Shown piece after piece: positions 16,807 to 25,441 of a stretch of DNA of 55,836 bases. The translations under genes were made by a program, and so were the position numbers. This DNA comes from Treponema sp. Its GTDB lineage: Bacteria; Spirochaetota; Spirochaetia; Treponematales; Breznakiellaceae. The stretch lies in NCBI GenBank assembly GCA_031265435.1, contig JAISCR010000172.1, forward strand, positions 1-55,836, in the 5' to 3' direction. The notes beneath the pieces were generated by a model, which was not told where the DNA came from, did no database searches, and saw only the letters and a program-made list of their open reading frames with translations. Position 1 is the stretch's first letter. The number at the start of each line of letters is the position of its first letter.

Positions 16807-18891
16807 CTACTCTTCCTCTTCCTTTACCCGGAAGGCTTCGGAGGCTTTGATCACGTCTTCCGCGATGCGGCCGGAGATTGGCGCATAGTGGTCAAATTCC
16901 ACGCTGAAGGAGCCTGTACCGCTGGTTATGGAACGGAGATCTATCGAATAGCGTAACAGTTCCGACTGGGGCACCTGCGCCCGGATATCGGCGATGCCGC
17001 CTACGCTGTCCTGTCCGAGGATCTTTCCCCGCTTGCCGGAAAGGTCGCTCATCACGTCTCCCAGATACTTCTCCTCCACAAAAACCGTCACCTTCATGAC
17101 CGGTTCCAGAAGGGTGGGGTTGGCCTGTTTCATGGCCTCCCGGAAGGCGTTGCGGGCAGCCAGCTTGAAGGACAGTTCCGAAGAATCCACCGGATGGTAC
17201 TTTCCGTCCACGATGGCTACTTCCACATCCACTACCGGATACTGGGCTATGGTGCCGCGGGCCATGCCTTCGGTAATACCCTTTTCCACACCGGGAATAT
17301 AGTTTTTGGGAACCGCGCCGCCGAAGATCTTGTTTTCAAATTTGTAGCCGCTGCCCCTGGACAGAGGGCCGATATCCAGCACTACCTTTCCGTATTGACC
17401 GTGACCGCCGGTCTGTTTTTTATGGGTGTATTCCGCGGAAGACTTCTTGTTGATCGTCTCCCGGTAGGCTACATGGGGAATATGCGTTTCAACCTCAATC
17501 TTCTGGTTCTGTTTGATCTTGTCCAGGATAATCCCTATCTGCAGCTCGCCCATGCCGGAGATAACCGTTTCCTTTGTTTCCGCATTGAATTCGTAGCGGA
17601 ACGTCTTGTCCTCTTCCGTTGCCCGGATCAGGGCTTCGCCGAGCTTGTCTTCATCCTTCTTTGCCGTCGCATTCACCGCCACCGAGTGAACCGGTTCAGG
17701 CAGGCGGAGATGGAGGAACTGGAGGCCGCTGTCCCCGGCGCTGATCGTATCATTGGTTCTGAGAGTGGAGGACTTTGTGACGATCCCAATATCCCCCGCA
17801 TATAATTCGTTTATCTCTTCCAGTTTCTTCCCCTGGCAGATGTAGATCTTGCCGACCCGTTCCTTCTTGTTTTCCGTCACATTGAAAATTTCACAGTCCG
17901 CCGCAAGTTTGCCGGTAATTATCTTGACCCAGGAGAGTTTTCCGCTGAACTGGTCAAAGGTGGTCTTGATCACCAGGGCGGAGAGAGGCTTTGCGGGATC
18001 GATGGGAACTTCGCGCTCCTTGTCTTCCCCGTCTTTGGCAATGTCTTTGGCTGTACCCGGAGCGGGGCTTACATCGGCAAGGAACTCCAGGAAGGGAACG
18101 AGCCCGGAATTTTTCGGCGGTACACCCGCAAAGGCAGGCACGAATTTATGATCGGCCAGGGCTTCAATAAGCCCCTTGTGCATCTCTTCCGGGGAAAGGG
18201 AACCCTGTTCCAGGTATTTATCGGTTAAACTGTCATCCCCTTCCGCGGCCGCTTCGATGAGCCTCTCCCGGACCGCGGCAGCCTCTTCTTTGAATTCCGC
18301 GGGGATCTCCACTTCCTTTTCAAGAGCCGTTTCCCCCTGAACAAGATAGGCCTTTTCATTCAATACATCTATGACGCCCTTGTAGGAAGAACCTCTGCCC
18401 ATGGGAATCGTTATCGGCACCGGATCGACCTTGAATTTTTCCTTTATATCGGCCAGCGTCCCGGCAAAATCAGCCTGATCGGCGTCCATCCTGGTTACAA
18501 AGACTCCGCGGGGTTTTTTGCGTGTCTCAAGGCCCCGCCAGAGCTTGATAGTCTCAATCTGCACACCCGAACGGCCGTCCACGGCGAGCAGGACAAATTC
18601 ACTTGCCCGGAACGTAAGGATTACATCTCCGGTAAAATCCGATGATCCGGGTGTATCAAAAATATTTATCTTCCGGTTCTTCCGCTCCACATGGCCCAGG
18701 GACGCATGGATGGAAATCTTCCGGTCAATTTCTTCGGAACTTGAATCGGAGACCGTTTTTCCCGAATCTACGGTCTCGGGCCTGGCGATGACCCCTCCGG
18801 TAAAGAGAAGGTGTTCAAAAAGCGTGGTCTTGCCGGTACCTCCATGACCGGCAATGGATACATTCCTTACGTTGTCAGAAGTATAAGACAT
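16807..18891 (-). CDS. elongation factor G-like GTPase (divergent EF-G paralogue)
   Basis: A 694-residue ribosome-associated GTPase with the EF-G domain order: G domain (about 1-270), domain II (about 300-390), domain III, domain IV and a C-terminal domain V ending in VKEEEE. G1 is GHGGTGKTT (residues 15-23) and G3 is DTPGSSDF instead of the usual DTPGHVDF. G4, normally NKxD, reads TRMD at residues 133-136, so both the Asn and Lys that help recognise guanine are replaced. The switch region lacks the RGITI motif and reads DRKISIHAS. It thus belongs to the EF-G2/FusB-like group rather than the main translocase. The ATG at 18891 is preferred to the upstream start at 18933 because GAGGAG lies seven bases before it. 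The role may be in recycling, stress or a regulatory function. Confidence 0.88.
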   Translation of the reverse strand: MSYTSDNVRNVSIAGHGGTGKTTLFEHLLFTGGVIARPETVDSGKTVSDSSSEEIDRKISIHASLGHVERKNRKINIFDTPGSSDFTGDVILTFRASEFVLLAVDGRSGVQIETIKLWRGLETRKKPRGVFVTRMDADQADFAGTLADIKEKFKVDPVPITIPMGRGSSYKGVIDVLNEKAYLVQGETALEKEVEIPAEFKEEAAAVRERLIEAAAEGDDSLTDKYLEQGSLSPEEMHKGLIEALADHKFVPAFAGVPPKNSGLVPFLEFLADVSPAPGTAKDIAKDGEDKEREVPIDPAKPLSALVIKTTFDQFSGKLSWVKIITGKLAADCEIFNVTENKKERVGKIYICQGKKLEEINELYAGDIGIVTKSSTLRTNDTISAGDSGLQFLHLRLPEPVHSVAVNATAKKDEDKLGEALIRATEEDKTFRYEFNAETKETVISGMGELQIGIILDKIKQNQKIEVETHIPHVAYRETINKKSSAEYTHKKQTGGHGQYGKVVLDIGPLSRGSGYKFENKIFGGAVPKNYIPGVEKGITEGMARGTIAQYPVVDVEVAIVDGKYHPVDSSELSFKLAARNAFREAMKQANPTLLEPVMKVTVFVEEKYLGDVMSDLSGKRGKILGQDSVGGIADIRAQVPQSELLRYSIDLRSITSGTGSFSVEFDHYAPISGRIAEDVIKASEAFRVKEEEE

Positions 18892-18953
18892 TATGGACTC
18901 CTCATGAGGGGATAATTTGATAGTAATTACCATAGTGAAGTGCTATGGCAGGA

Positions 18954-18982
18954 TTGTCAAGGAAATTGTCTTTAACTATAGT
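18954..18982 (+). promoter_or_regulatory. candidate leaderless promoter of the coiled-coil gene at 18989
   Basis: TTGTCA (18954-18959), a 17-base spacer and TATAGT (18977-18982) end six bases before the ATG at 18989. No ribosome site is visible. Confidence 0.5.
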
Positions 18983-18988
18983 AAAAGT

Positions 18989-20089
18989 ATGGATGAACGT
19001 AGAAAAATCATTGGAGAGTACGAGGCAAAGAGGCGGGACAGTCTTCATACTCTGGATCTCCTCCTCGAAAATTTCGGCAGAAGCATCCTGGAAGGGCCTG
19101 CGGAGGCGGTGGAGCCCACAGAAGAAGAATTCCGTCTCGAATACCGGCGCCTGCAGGAAGATTTGAAGGAACACGCCGCCCGGATTAGCTCCATAGAGGA
19201 GGAAGCGGGCCGTATCAAGGCGCTCGATGAGGACATCCGCAGCCTTGAGGCGGAAGAGTGGAATTTGAATGTCAAACAGGATGAAATGCTTGGCCGTTTG
19301 GGAAGGCTTGCCCGCGGCAGTCCCCGCATGGCGGAACAGAATGGAGAGGCGCGGCTTCTGGAAGAAAAGATTGAAGCCTTCAAGGCAAAAATAGAGGATG
19401 ATGAGGGAAGCCGTTCCAATATCTTTGTCTGGATAGGCAGAAATGCGCAGGCCCTGTTGTTCCAGATGCGTATACGTAAAAATCAGGAACATCTGGACAG
19501 GCTCTTCATGGAAATGGGAGAGTCTTATGCGGCTGCGGACGAAGCCGCGGATGGAGAGGCGGCAGGAATTCTTGAGGAACTGGACAGCCTGAAGGAGCGC
19601 GTCACCGTTCTGAATGAAGAGGCCGAAAGGCTCCGGGGCGAACGGCATAGTCTGCGGATCATTCTTGGAGAAAGCGGCGGTCCGGTAAAGCATATTGCGG
19701 AACTTGAAAAACATATTGAGGGCCGGAAAGGGGAACTCACGGAGCTCTATAAAAACTGTGCCGGGTACTTTGCCGGAAAAAGCACGGCTGCCGGAGAGCC
19801 TCTTGAAAAGATCCGGCTGCAGGAAGGGATAATCCGTGAACTGGACGGAAACATAGAAAGCCTCAGGGCTTCCATCGAAATTGATGAGAAGAAGGCGGAG
19901 ATTGCCGGCCTTAAACGGGCCATTGAAGACCGCAAAAACCGTATTGAGGAGTATAATAGAGCAATCGAAGACTTTGAAAGCAGAATCGAAACGGCGGAAA
20001 AGCGGATCGGCGAACTCATCCCGCTTGTAAACGAGGAAAAAGACTTAAAGATTCAGAGAAACCAACCGGCTTTCACAGGAAATCTATAG
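18989..20089 (+). CDS. cytoplasmic coiled-coil protein of unknown function
   Basis: A 366-residue protein that is almost wholly predicted coiled coil: long runs rich in Glu, Lys, Arg and Leu in heptads, with no signal peptide, membrane segment or enzyme motif. Breaks in the heptad pattern near residues 135-150 (SNIFVWIGRNAQALLFQMRI) and 240-260 (ELYKNCAGYFAGKST) suggest short hinge or globular parts. An earlier in-frame start at 18917 would add 24 residues, but the ATG at 18989 has a promoter positioned to start transcription on it. It lies upstream of parE in the same direction, 44 bases apart, which hints at a chromosome-related or structural role; this is only context. Confidence 0.7.
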   Translation: MDERRKIIGEYEAKRRDSLHTLDLLLENFGRSILEGPAEAVEPTEEEFRLEYRRLQEDLKEHAARISSIEEEAGRIKALDEDIRSLEAEEWNLNVKQDEMLGRLGRLARGSPRMAEQNGEARLLEEKIEAFKAKIEDDEGSRSNIFVWIGRNAQALLFQMRIRKNQEHLDRLFMEMGESYAAADEAADGEAAGILEELDSLKERVTVLNEEAERLRGERHSLRIILGESGGPVKHIAELEKHIEGRKGELTELYKNCAGYFAGKSTAAGEPLEKIRLQEGIIRELDGNIESLRASIEIDEKKAEIAGLKRAIEDRKNRIEEYNRAIEDFESRIETAEKRIGELIPLVNEEKDLKIQRNQPAFTGNL

Positions 20090-20094
20090 AACCG

Positions 20095-20128
20095 GCTTGT
20101 CCAAAACTCAAGGACAGGCATTTTGGGA
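20095..20128. repeat. degenerate inverted-repeat element, copy C
   Basis: CTTGTCC (20096-20102) and GGACAGG (20112-20118) pair around AAAACTCAA, and a second right-arm-like ATTTTGGGA follows at 20120. It resembles a rearranged member of the GCCTGTTCC/TTTTGGAACAGGC family, between the coiled-coil gene and parE. Confidence 0.35.
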
Positions 20129-20133
20129 GAAAT

Positions 20134-22023
20134 ATGGCAAAAAAAACAGAAAAACCCGCGGCCGGAAAGACTGCGGCAAAAACTTCGCGGCCTCCGGCAA
20201 GCGCCCAGGCCGGAGTCTACGATGAGTCAAAAATCAAAACACTCTCCTCCCTGGAACACATCAGGCTCCGCACGGGCATGTACATAGGCCGTCTGGGCGA
20301 CGGCTCCAACCCCGACGACGGCATATATGTGCTGGTCAAGGAAGTGATAGACAACTCGGTGGACGAGTTCATCATGGGTAACGGCAAACTTATCGAGCTG
20401 CAGATCAAGGACGGAAGCGCCAGAATCCGGGATTATGGCCGGGGCATACCTCTGGGCAAACTCGTGGAGGCGGTTTCCGTCATCAATACCGGGGCCAAGT
20501 ACAACGACGACGTGTTCCAGTTTTCCGTGGGTCTCAACGGCGTGGGAACCAAGGCGGTAAACGCCCTCTCCAGCCATTTCCGTGTAGTAAGCGTCCGGAA
20601 CGGGGAATTTGCCGAAGCGGTCTTTGAACGGGGAGACTTGAAGTCAAACCGTAAGGGAAAACTTTCAGGCGCCAAGGGCCCGGTACAGAAAGACGGCACC
20701 TATGTTGAGTTCACCCCGGATCGTGATATTTTCGGGGACTACGAATTTAACCTGGAATTCCTGGAGAAACGGATACGCAACTATGCCTACCTTAATTCGG
20801 GACTCTGCCTTGCCTTCAACGGCAAACAGTATGTTTCCAAACGGGGACTCTACGATCTCCTTACCGAAGAAACCGGGGAGGATCATCTCTACTCCCTGGG
20901 TTACTACAAGGGTGAGCACCTGGAGTTTGCCTTTACCCATACCAACAACTACGGGGAAGAGTACTTCTCCTTTGTAAACGGACAGTTTACCAGCGACGGC
21001 GGTTCCCATCTTTCCGCCTTCAAGGAAGGTTTCCTCAAGGGCATTCAGGACTTCTTCAAGAAGGACTACAAGAGCGAGGATATTCGGGAAGGCACTATTG
21101 CCGCGATCTCCATCAAACTGAAGAACCCCGTCTTTGAAAGCCAGACGAAGAACAAGCTGGGGAACAGCGATATCCGGGCCTGGATTGTTCAGGAGACAAG
21201 GGCCGCGGTGGAAGACTGGCTCCACAAGAATCAGGACGCGGGGAAAAAGCTTGAGCAGAAGATCGTCGCCAACGAGAGCCTCAGGACGGAACTCAACGCC
21301 GTCAAGAAGGAGGCGCGGGAAGCCGCAAAAAAGATCACCCTCAAGATCCCCAAACTCAAGGACTGCAAACACCATCTGGAAGACGGCAAGGACGGGGAGA
21401 ATTCCACGATCTTCCTCACCGAAGGGGACAGCGCCACAGGCTCCATGGTCTCAAGCCGGGATGTGATGAGCCATGCGATATTCAGCCTCCGCGGCAAGGT
21501 GGAGAATGTGTACGGTAAGAAACGGGCCGCCATCTACAAGAACGAGGAACTCTACAACATGATGATGGCCCTGGGCATAGAGAATGACGTAGAAGGCCTG
21601 CGCTATGCCAGAATCGTTATCGCTACCGACGCGGACTTTGACGGTTTCCATATACGCAACCTCCTCCTGACATTCTTCCTGACATACTTTGAGGAACTGG
21701 TTACCACCGGACGCATCTATATTCTTGAGACCCCCATCTTCCGGGTGAGGACAAAGAAGGAAACCCGTTACTGCTACAGCGAAAAGGAACGGGACGAAGC
21801 CTCCGCCGCGCTGGGCCAGGGAAGCGAAATTACCCGCTTTAAGGGCCTGGGGGAGATTAGCCCCAAGGAGTTTGGACAGTTCATCGGGGAAGACATGCGC
21901 CTTGTGCCGGTGTCGGTGAATACCCTCAAGGCCGTCCCCCAGGTGCTTACCTTCTATATGGGCAAAAACACCCCCGAGCGGCGGGAGTACATCATGAAGA
22001 ACCTGCTTGAGGATGCCGGATAA
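20134..22023 (+). CDS. parE: DNA topoisomerase IV subunit B
   Basis: A 629-residue type IIA topoisomerase ATPase subunit, which with ParC unlinks daughter chromosomes. After a basic, alanine-rich tail (residues 1-30) come the GHKL ATPase motifs (VKEVIDNSVDEF, about 69-80, with catalytic Glu), GLNGVGTKAVNALS, and the TOPRIM domain: TEGDSATGSM (about 428), ATDADFDGFHIRNLLL (about 503) and the QMKGLG-like RFKGLGEI near residue 570. The ATG follows GGGAGA. Length is typical of ParE rather than the longer GyrB. The partner gene parC lies 1.5 kb downstream, separated by the toxin-antitoxin-like remnant and a VOC gene. Confidence 0.93.
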   Translation: MAKKTEKPAAGKTAAKTSRPPASAQAGVYDESKIKTLSSLEHIRLRTGMYIGRLGDGSNPDDGIYVLVKEVIDNSVDEFIMGNGKLIELQIKDGSARIRDYGRGIPLGKLVEAVSVINTGAKYNDDVFQFSVGLNGVGTKAVNALSSHFRVVSVRNGEFAEAVFERGDLKSNRKGKLSGAKGPVQKDGTYVEFTPDRDIFGDYEFNLEFLEKRIRNYAYLNSGLCLAFNGKQYVSKRGLYDLLTEETGEDHLYSLGYYKGEHLEFAFTHTNNYGEEYFSFVNGQFTSDGGSHLSAFKEGFLKGIQDFFKKDYKSEDIREGTIAAISIKLKNPVFESQTKNKLGNSDIRAWIVQETRAAVEDWLHKNQDAGKKLEQKIVANESLRTELNAVKKEAREAAKKITLKIPKLKDCKHHLEDGKDGENSTIFLTEGDSATGSMVSSRDVMSHAIFSLRGKVENVYGKKRAAIYKNEELYNMMMALGIENDVEGLRYARIVIATDADFDGFHIRNLLLTFFLTYFEELVTTGRIYILETPIFRVRTKKETRYCYSEKERDEASAALGQGSEITRFKGLGEISPKEFGQFIGEDMRLVPVSVNTLKAVPQVLTFYMGKNTPERREYIMKNLLEDAG

Positions 22024-22096
22024 TTTACCGCCAACGGAAGCCGGCCTTACATATTTCACCGTTTGACGCCTCGTTGATATTTGTTTGAATGTTATT

Positions 22097-22118
22097 ATTA
22101 TTCAGTAAGCGCCATTTC
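22097..22118. repeat. 22-bp direct repeat, left copy
   Basis: This sequence matches 22520-22541 at 20 of 22 positions (shared ATTATTCAG and CGCCATTTC). It covers the end of the antitoxin-like gene. The two copies bracket about 400 bases of decayed toxin-antitoxin-like sequence. Confidence 0.5.
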
Positions 22119-22328
22119 ACGGCGAATCATCCCATTGATCAGCTCCGCCGGAGTTTTATTGGTCACCATCATTTTCGCTTTAAGGTATTCGGCGGAAAAC
22201 GTATCAAGGATAATCATCCGTTCACGGTTTTTGATAAACGGCCCCTGCACGTTAGGATTTGTTTTCGGCGTGGTTTTGGTTAACAGCTCGTCAAGAGCGT
22301 CCGCTTCTTCGTCAGTTAAAATCGGCAT
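22098..22328 (-). CDS. small antitoxin-like protein
   Basis: A 76-residue product beginning MPILTDEEADALDELL at the ATG at 22328. A longer frame to 22358 is open, but the extra 10 residues lie over the upstream partial gene and have no ribosome site. The C-terminal half (ILDTFSAEYLKAKMMVTNKTPAEL) has the look of a short DNA-binding or toxin-neutralising antitoxin with a ribbon-helix-helix-like tail, but the family is not certain. It overlaps the end of the open stretch at 22312-22524 in the usual toxin-antitoxin overlapping style. It lies on the strand opposite to parE and parC and is unlike its neighbours in base composition (more A+T), suggesting it arrived by transfer. Confidence 0.5.
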   Translation of the reverse strand: MPILTDEEADALDELLTKTTPKTNPNVQGPFIKNRERMIILDTFSAEYLKAKMMVTNKTPAELINGMIRREMALTE

Positions 22329-22524
22329 AGTAACCTCTGACCAGATATTTGTTGTCAAACCCTTCTATCAATTCGTCAACGAGGGCGGTTGCCATTGCCG
22401 TTTCTATGTCCAATTCGGTAAGGCTATGTTTGAAAGCCGCCGGATTGTATAAATTCAAAGCGGCATACAAAGGCCAGATGGAATTGGAGACTTTGATACG
22501 ACATACGGTGATTTTTTGAATTAT
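22312..22524 (-). pseudogene. remnant of a small gene, probably the toxin or partner of the antitoxin-like gene
   Basis: An open stretch of 70 codons with no ATG or GTG start, between stops at 22525 and 22312. The translation includes KVSNSIWPLYAALNLYNPAA and then ELDIETAMATALVDEL, ending in a YLVRGYYADFN tail. It looks like the C-terminal part of a real protein whose beginning is lost. The end overlaps the antitoxin-like start by 17 bases, as in coupled toxin-antitoxin pairs. The region upstream to 22665 holds only a 22-bp direct repeat, an AT-rich patch with TATAAT-like sequence, and no further gene. Confidence 0.45.
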
Positions 22525-22541
22525 TCAGCAAACGCCATTTC
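22520..22541. repeat. 22-bp direct repeat, right copy
   Basis: The match to 22097-22118. On the minus strand it encodes GFQEMAFAE then a stop, resembling the REMALTE end of the antitoxin-like gene, so it is probably what remains of a second copy of that gene. Confidence 0.45.
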
Positions 22542-22665
22542 TTGGAAACCTTATTGAAGTTGCGTATAATATAATAGATGAAGATACCGAACTGTTTACC
22601 GGAGCGTCCGGCGCCACTGGATATAAATTTCCGTCCGTGGTATACTGTTATTAGTGGAGGCTCTT

Positions 22666-23487
22666 ATGGTTACCGGAATTGCCCACAATGCGATCAATGT
22701 CCTGGATATGGACAAGATGCTCGATTTCTATCAAAACGGCTTGGGGCTGAAAAAGGCGTTTGAACTTCACAAGGAAGACGGCAGTCCCTGGATCGTCTAC
22801 CTTAAAATTGCCCCGGGAGCCTTTGTCGAACTCTTCTATGACGGGATCAGGGACAGGGATGTAAACTACGCTCCCGATCAGATCGGTTTCAACCACTGGT
22901 GCATTATCTGCACAAAGCTTCAGCCGCTCGTAGACCGTCTCACTGCCAAAGGCTTCCTCAAGGCAGGTGTCGAGCCCGATCCCTTTGACGGGGAGGGTAA
23001 AAACCTCTGGATCGACGATCCTGAAGGAAACGGGCTTGAACTCCGCCAGCTTAAGGGAGACGCGGCCTACGGCGGCAGGGAGGAAATTCTCGGTATCGAT
23101 CATGTGGCCTTTGTGGTCTCCGATATAGACAGGGCCCTGGACTTCTACCGGGACAGGCTGGGACTGAAGGAACGTGCCCCCATCGAAAAGGACGGCAAGC
23201 CCTGGATCAGCTGCCTTGATACGGGGCACGGACAGGTCTGGGAGCTGATGCGCGGCGGCACGAAGAAGCGGGCCAATACATGGGAATCCTACGGCGGTAC
23301 CCATGTCTGCCTTGAATGTGATAATGTTTCCGCCGTGGTGGAAGTTCTGCGATCCAAAGGCTGGGCCATCATGATTGAGCCCAAAACCGGCGCCGACAAA
23401 AACACTCAGGCCTGGGTCATGGATCAGGACGCCAACCGCATAGAACTTATGCAGATAGATCCCGATTCCCCCCAGGCAAAAGCCTGA
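22666..23487 (+). CDS. tandem VOC (glyoxalase/dioxygenase-fold) protein
   Basis: A 273-residue protein made of two vicinal-oxygen-chelate domains: residues 1-125 (GIAHNAINVLDMDKMLDFYQ at the start) and 140-270 (GIDHVAFVVSDIDRALDFYR). Each has the His and Glu positions used to chelate a divalent metal in glyoxalase, extradiol dioxygenase and fosfomycin-resistance families. Which reaction, if any, cannot be read from the sequence. The ATG at 22666 follows TGGAGG by five bases and is preferred over the GTG at 22654. It ends three bases before parC, so the two are probably translated together, an odd pairing. Confidence 0.85.
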   Translation: MVTGIAHNAINVLDMDKMLDFYQNGLGLKKAFELHKEDGSPWIVYLKIAPGAFVELFYDGIRDRDVNYAPDQIGFNHWCIICTKLQPLVDRLTAKGFLKAGVEPDPFDGEGKNLWIDDPEGNGLELRQLKGDAAYGGREEILGIDHVAFVVSDIDRALDFYRDRLGLKERAPIEKDGKPWISCLDTGHGQVWELMRGGTKKRANTWESYGGTHVCLECDNVSAVVEVLRSKGWAIMIEPKTGADKNTQAWVMDQDANRIELMQIDPDSPQAKA

Positions 23488-23490
23488 TAC

Positions 23491-25413
23491 ATGGCATATA
23501 TAAAAAATCTTTTTGACAAGAATTTTCTCGAATACGCTTCCTATGTAATTAAAGATCGGGCCATTCCGGATCTTGAGGATGGTCTCAAGCCGGTGCAGCG
23601 GCGGATACTTCATACTCTCTTTGAAAATGATGACGGCAAGTTCCACAAGGTGGCAAGTATCGTGGGGGAGTGCATGAAGTACCATCCCCACGGGGATGCC
23701 TCCATCGGGCCGGCTCTGGTGGTGCTGGCAAACAAAGATTACTTTATCGATCGCCAGGGGAACTTCGGGAATATCTACACCGGGGACGAAGCCTCGGCGC
23801 CGCGGTATATCGAATGCCGGGCCGCGCCCCTTTCCAAAGATATTTTTTATAATCCCAAGCTTACCGAAATGGAAGATTCCTACGACGGCCGCAATAAAGA
23901 GCCTGTACTTTTTCCCGCCAAGATCCCCGTAATACTGGTGATGGGCGCCGAGGGTATCGCGGTAGGAATGTCAACAAAGATACTGCCGCACAATATTCTT
24001 GAAGTCCTGGAGGCGGAGAAAGCCTGTCTTGCCGGAAAGAAGTTTACACTTTACCCGGACTTTCCAACGGGGGGTCTTGTGGATGTTTCCGATTACCGGG
24101 ACGGGAACGGCAAGGTACTGGTACGGGCAAAGCTTGACACAAGCGATCCCAAACGTATTCTTATTACGGAACTTCCCTTCGGCTCAACAACCGAAAGCCT
24201 CATTAACAGTGTTGAGGCTGCCGCAAAGTCGGGCAGGCTCAAGATTCAGTCCATCAATGATTTTACCACAAACAAAGTCGAAATAGAGGTAAAGCTCGCG
24301 CGGGGGGTCTATTCCCAGGAAACCGTTGACGCTCTTTTTGCCTTTACCGAATGTGAACAGTCCATTTCGGTGAATTTCCTCGTTATCAAGGACGGTCTTC
24401 CCGCGGTAATGACCGTGACGGAGGTTATAAAGCATCACTCAAAAGAGCTTGTAAAGATCCTCACAAGGGAACTTGAGCTTGAAAAATCGGAACTGCTGGA
24501 CAAACTGCATCTGCGTACCCTGGAACGGATCTTCATCGAAGAGCGGATCTATAAGGCCATTGAAAAGATGAAGACCGCCGAAGGGGTCAGCAAGGCTGTC
24601 ATCGACGGTTTCAGGCCCTTTGCAAAAGAAGTGGGGCCCAGAGGGGTAAGCGCCGCGGATGTAGAGCATCTTCTGAAGATCCCCATCCGCAGAATATCTC
24701 TGTATGACATTAACCGTGCCAGGACTGAAATGGAGGAGATAGCGGCCCGCATCAAGGCGATTAATTCCCATCTTAAAAACATTGTCGCCTATGCCGTTTC
24801 CTTTCTTGACAGTATCATTACCAAAGTAAAGGCCAACGAAGAGGTGGGCAGGGGCGCCCGCAAAACAAAGGTCGGCGCCTTTGACAAGGTTGATGTCAAG
24901 GAAGTTATGGGAAAGGATGTGCAGATAAGGTACGATGCCAAAACCGGTTATGTGGGTACCGCCGTTCAGGGAGAAGTTATTGCGGAAGTGTCTTCCTTCG
25001 ACAGAATCATTGTCGTCAGAAAGGAAGGAAGCTGGTTTGTGGCGGATATTCCAGAAAAGACCTTTGTAGGCCCCGGGGCCTGGTATATCGGAGTGGCGGA
25101 CAAGGAGATTTTGATCAATACGGTGTTCACCGTCATTTACAGGGATAAGGATACAGGTTACCCGTTCATCAAGAGATGCGTCATCGAAGGGTGGATCATG
25201 AACAAGGAGTACTCACTGGTGCCCGAAGGGGCGGCGGTACTCTATGCCGACACGCGGCAGAAATTCAGTTTTACGGTTCATTACAAGCCCAGGCCCCGGC
25301 TCAAGAAACTGGATGAGACTTTCAAGGCTCAGGATTACAGTGTCCGTGGGCTCAAGGCTAACGGCATCAGGCTTGCCTCTAAAGAGGCCGTGAAGGCTGA
25401 CGCTAAAAATTAA
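23491..25413 (+). CDS. parC: DNA topoisomerase IV subunit A
   Basis: A 640-residue type IIA topoisomerase breakage-reunion subunit. The catalytic tyrosine is Tyr106 in APRYIECR; the upstream DNA-gate helix with LEDGLKPVQRRIL (residues 28-40) and KYHPHGDASIG (about 64-74) are also clear. The C-terminal part is shorter than in GyrA and lacks an obvious GyrA box, which supports ParC over gyrase. No ribosome site lies before the ATG, which sits three bases after the VOC gene stop, so translation is probably coupled. With parE it would form the topoisomerase IV A2B2 complex that decatenates chromosomes. Confidence 0.92.
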   Translation: MAYIKNLFDKNFLEYASYVIKDRAIPDLEDGLKPVQRRILHTLFENDDGKFHKVASIVGECMKYHPHGDASIGPALVVLANKDYFIDRQGNFGNIYTGDEASAPRYIECRAAPLSKDIFYNPKLTEMEDSYDGRNKEPVLFPAKIPVILVMGAEGIAVGMSTKILPHNILEVLEAEKACLAGKKFTLYPDFPTGGLVDVSDYRDGNGKVLVRAKLDTSDPKRILITELPFGSTTESLINSVEAAAKSGRLKIQSINDFTTNKVEIEVKLARGVYSQETVDALFAFTECEQSISVNFLVIKDGLPAVMTVTEVIKHHSKELVKILTRELELEKSELLDKLHLRTLERIFIEERIYKAIEKMKTAEGVSKAVIDGFRPFAKEVGPRGVSAADVEHLLKIPIRRISLYDINRARTEMEEIAARIKAINSHLKNIVAYAVSFLDSIITKVKANEEVGRGARKTKVGAFDKVDVKEVMGKDVQIRYDAKTGYVGTAVQGEVIAEVSSFDRIIVVRKEGSWFVADIPEKTFVGPGAWYIGVADKEILINTVFTVIYRDKDTGYPFIKRCVIEGWIMNKEYSLVPEGAAVLYADTRQKFSFTVHYKPRPRLKKLDETFKAQDYSVRGLKANGIRLASKEAVKADAKN

Positions 25414-25441
25414 ATCGCAGTTTCATTCGGAGGCCGCATAA

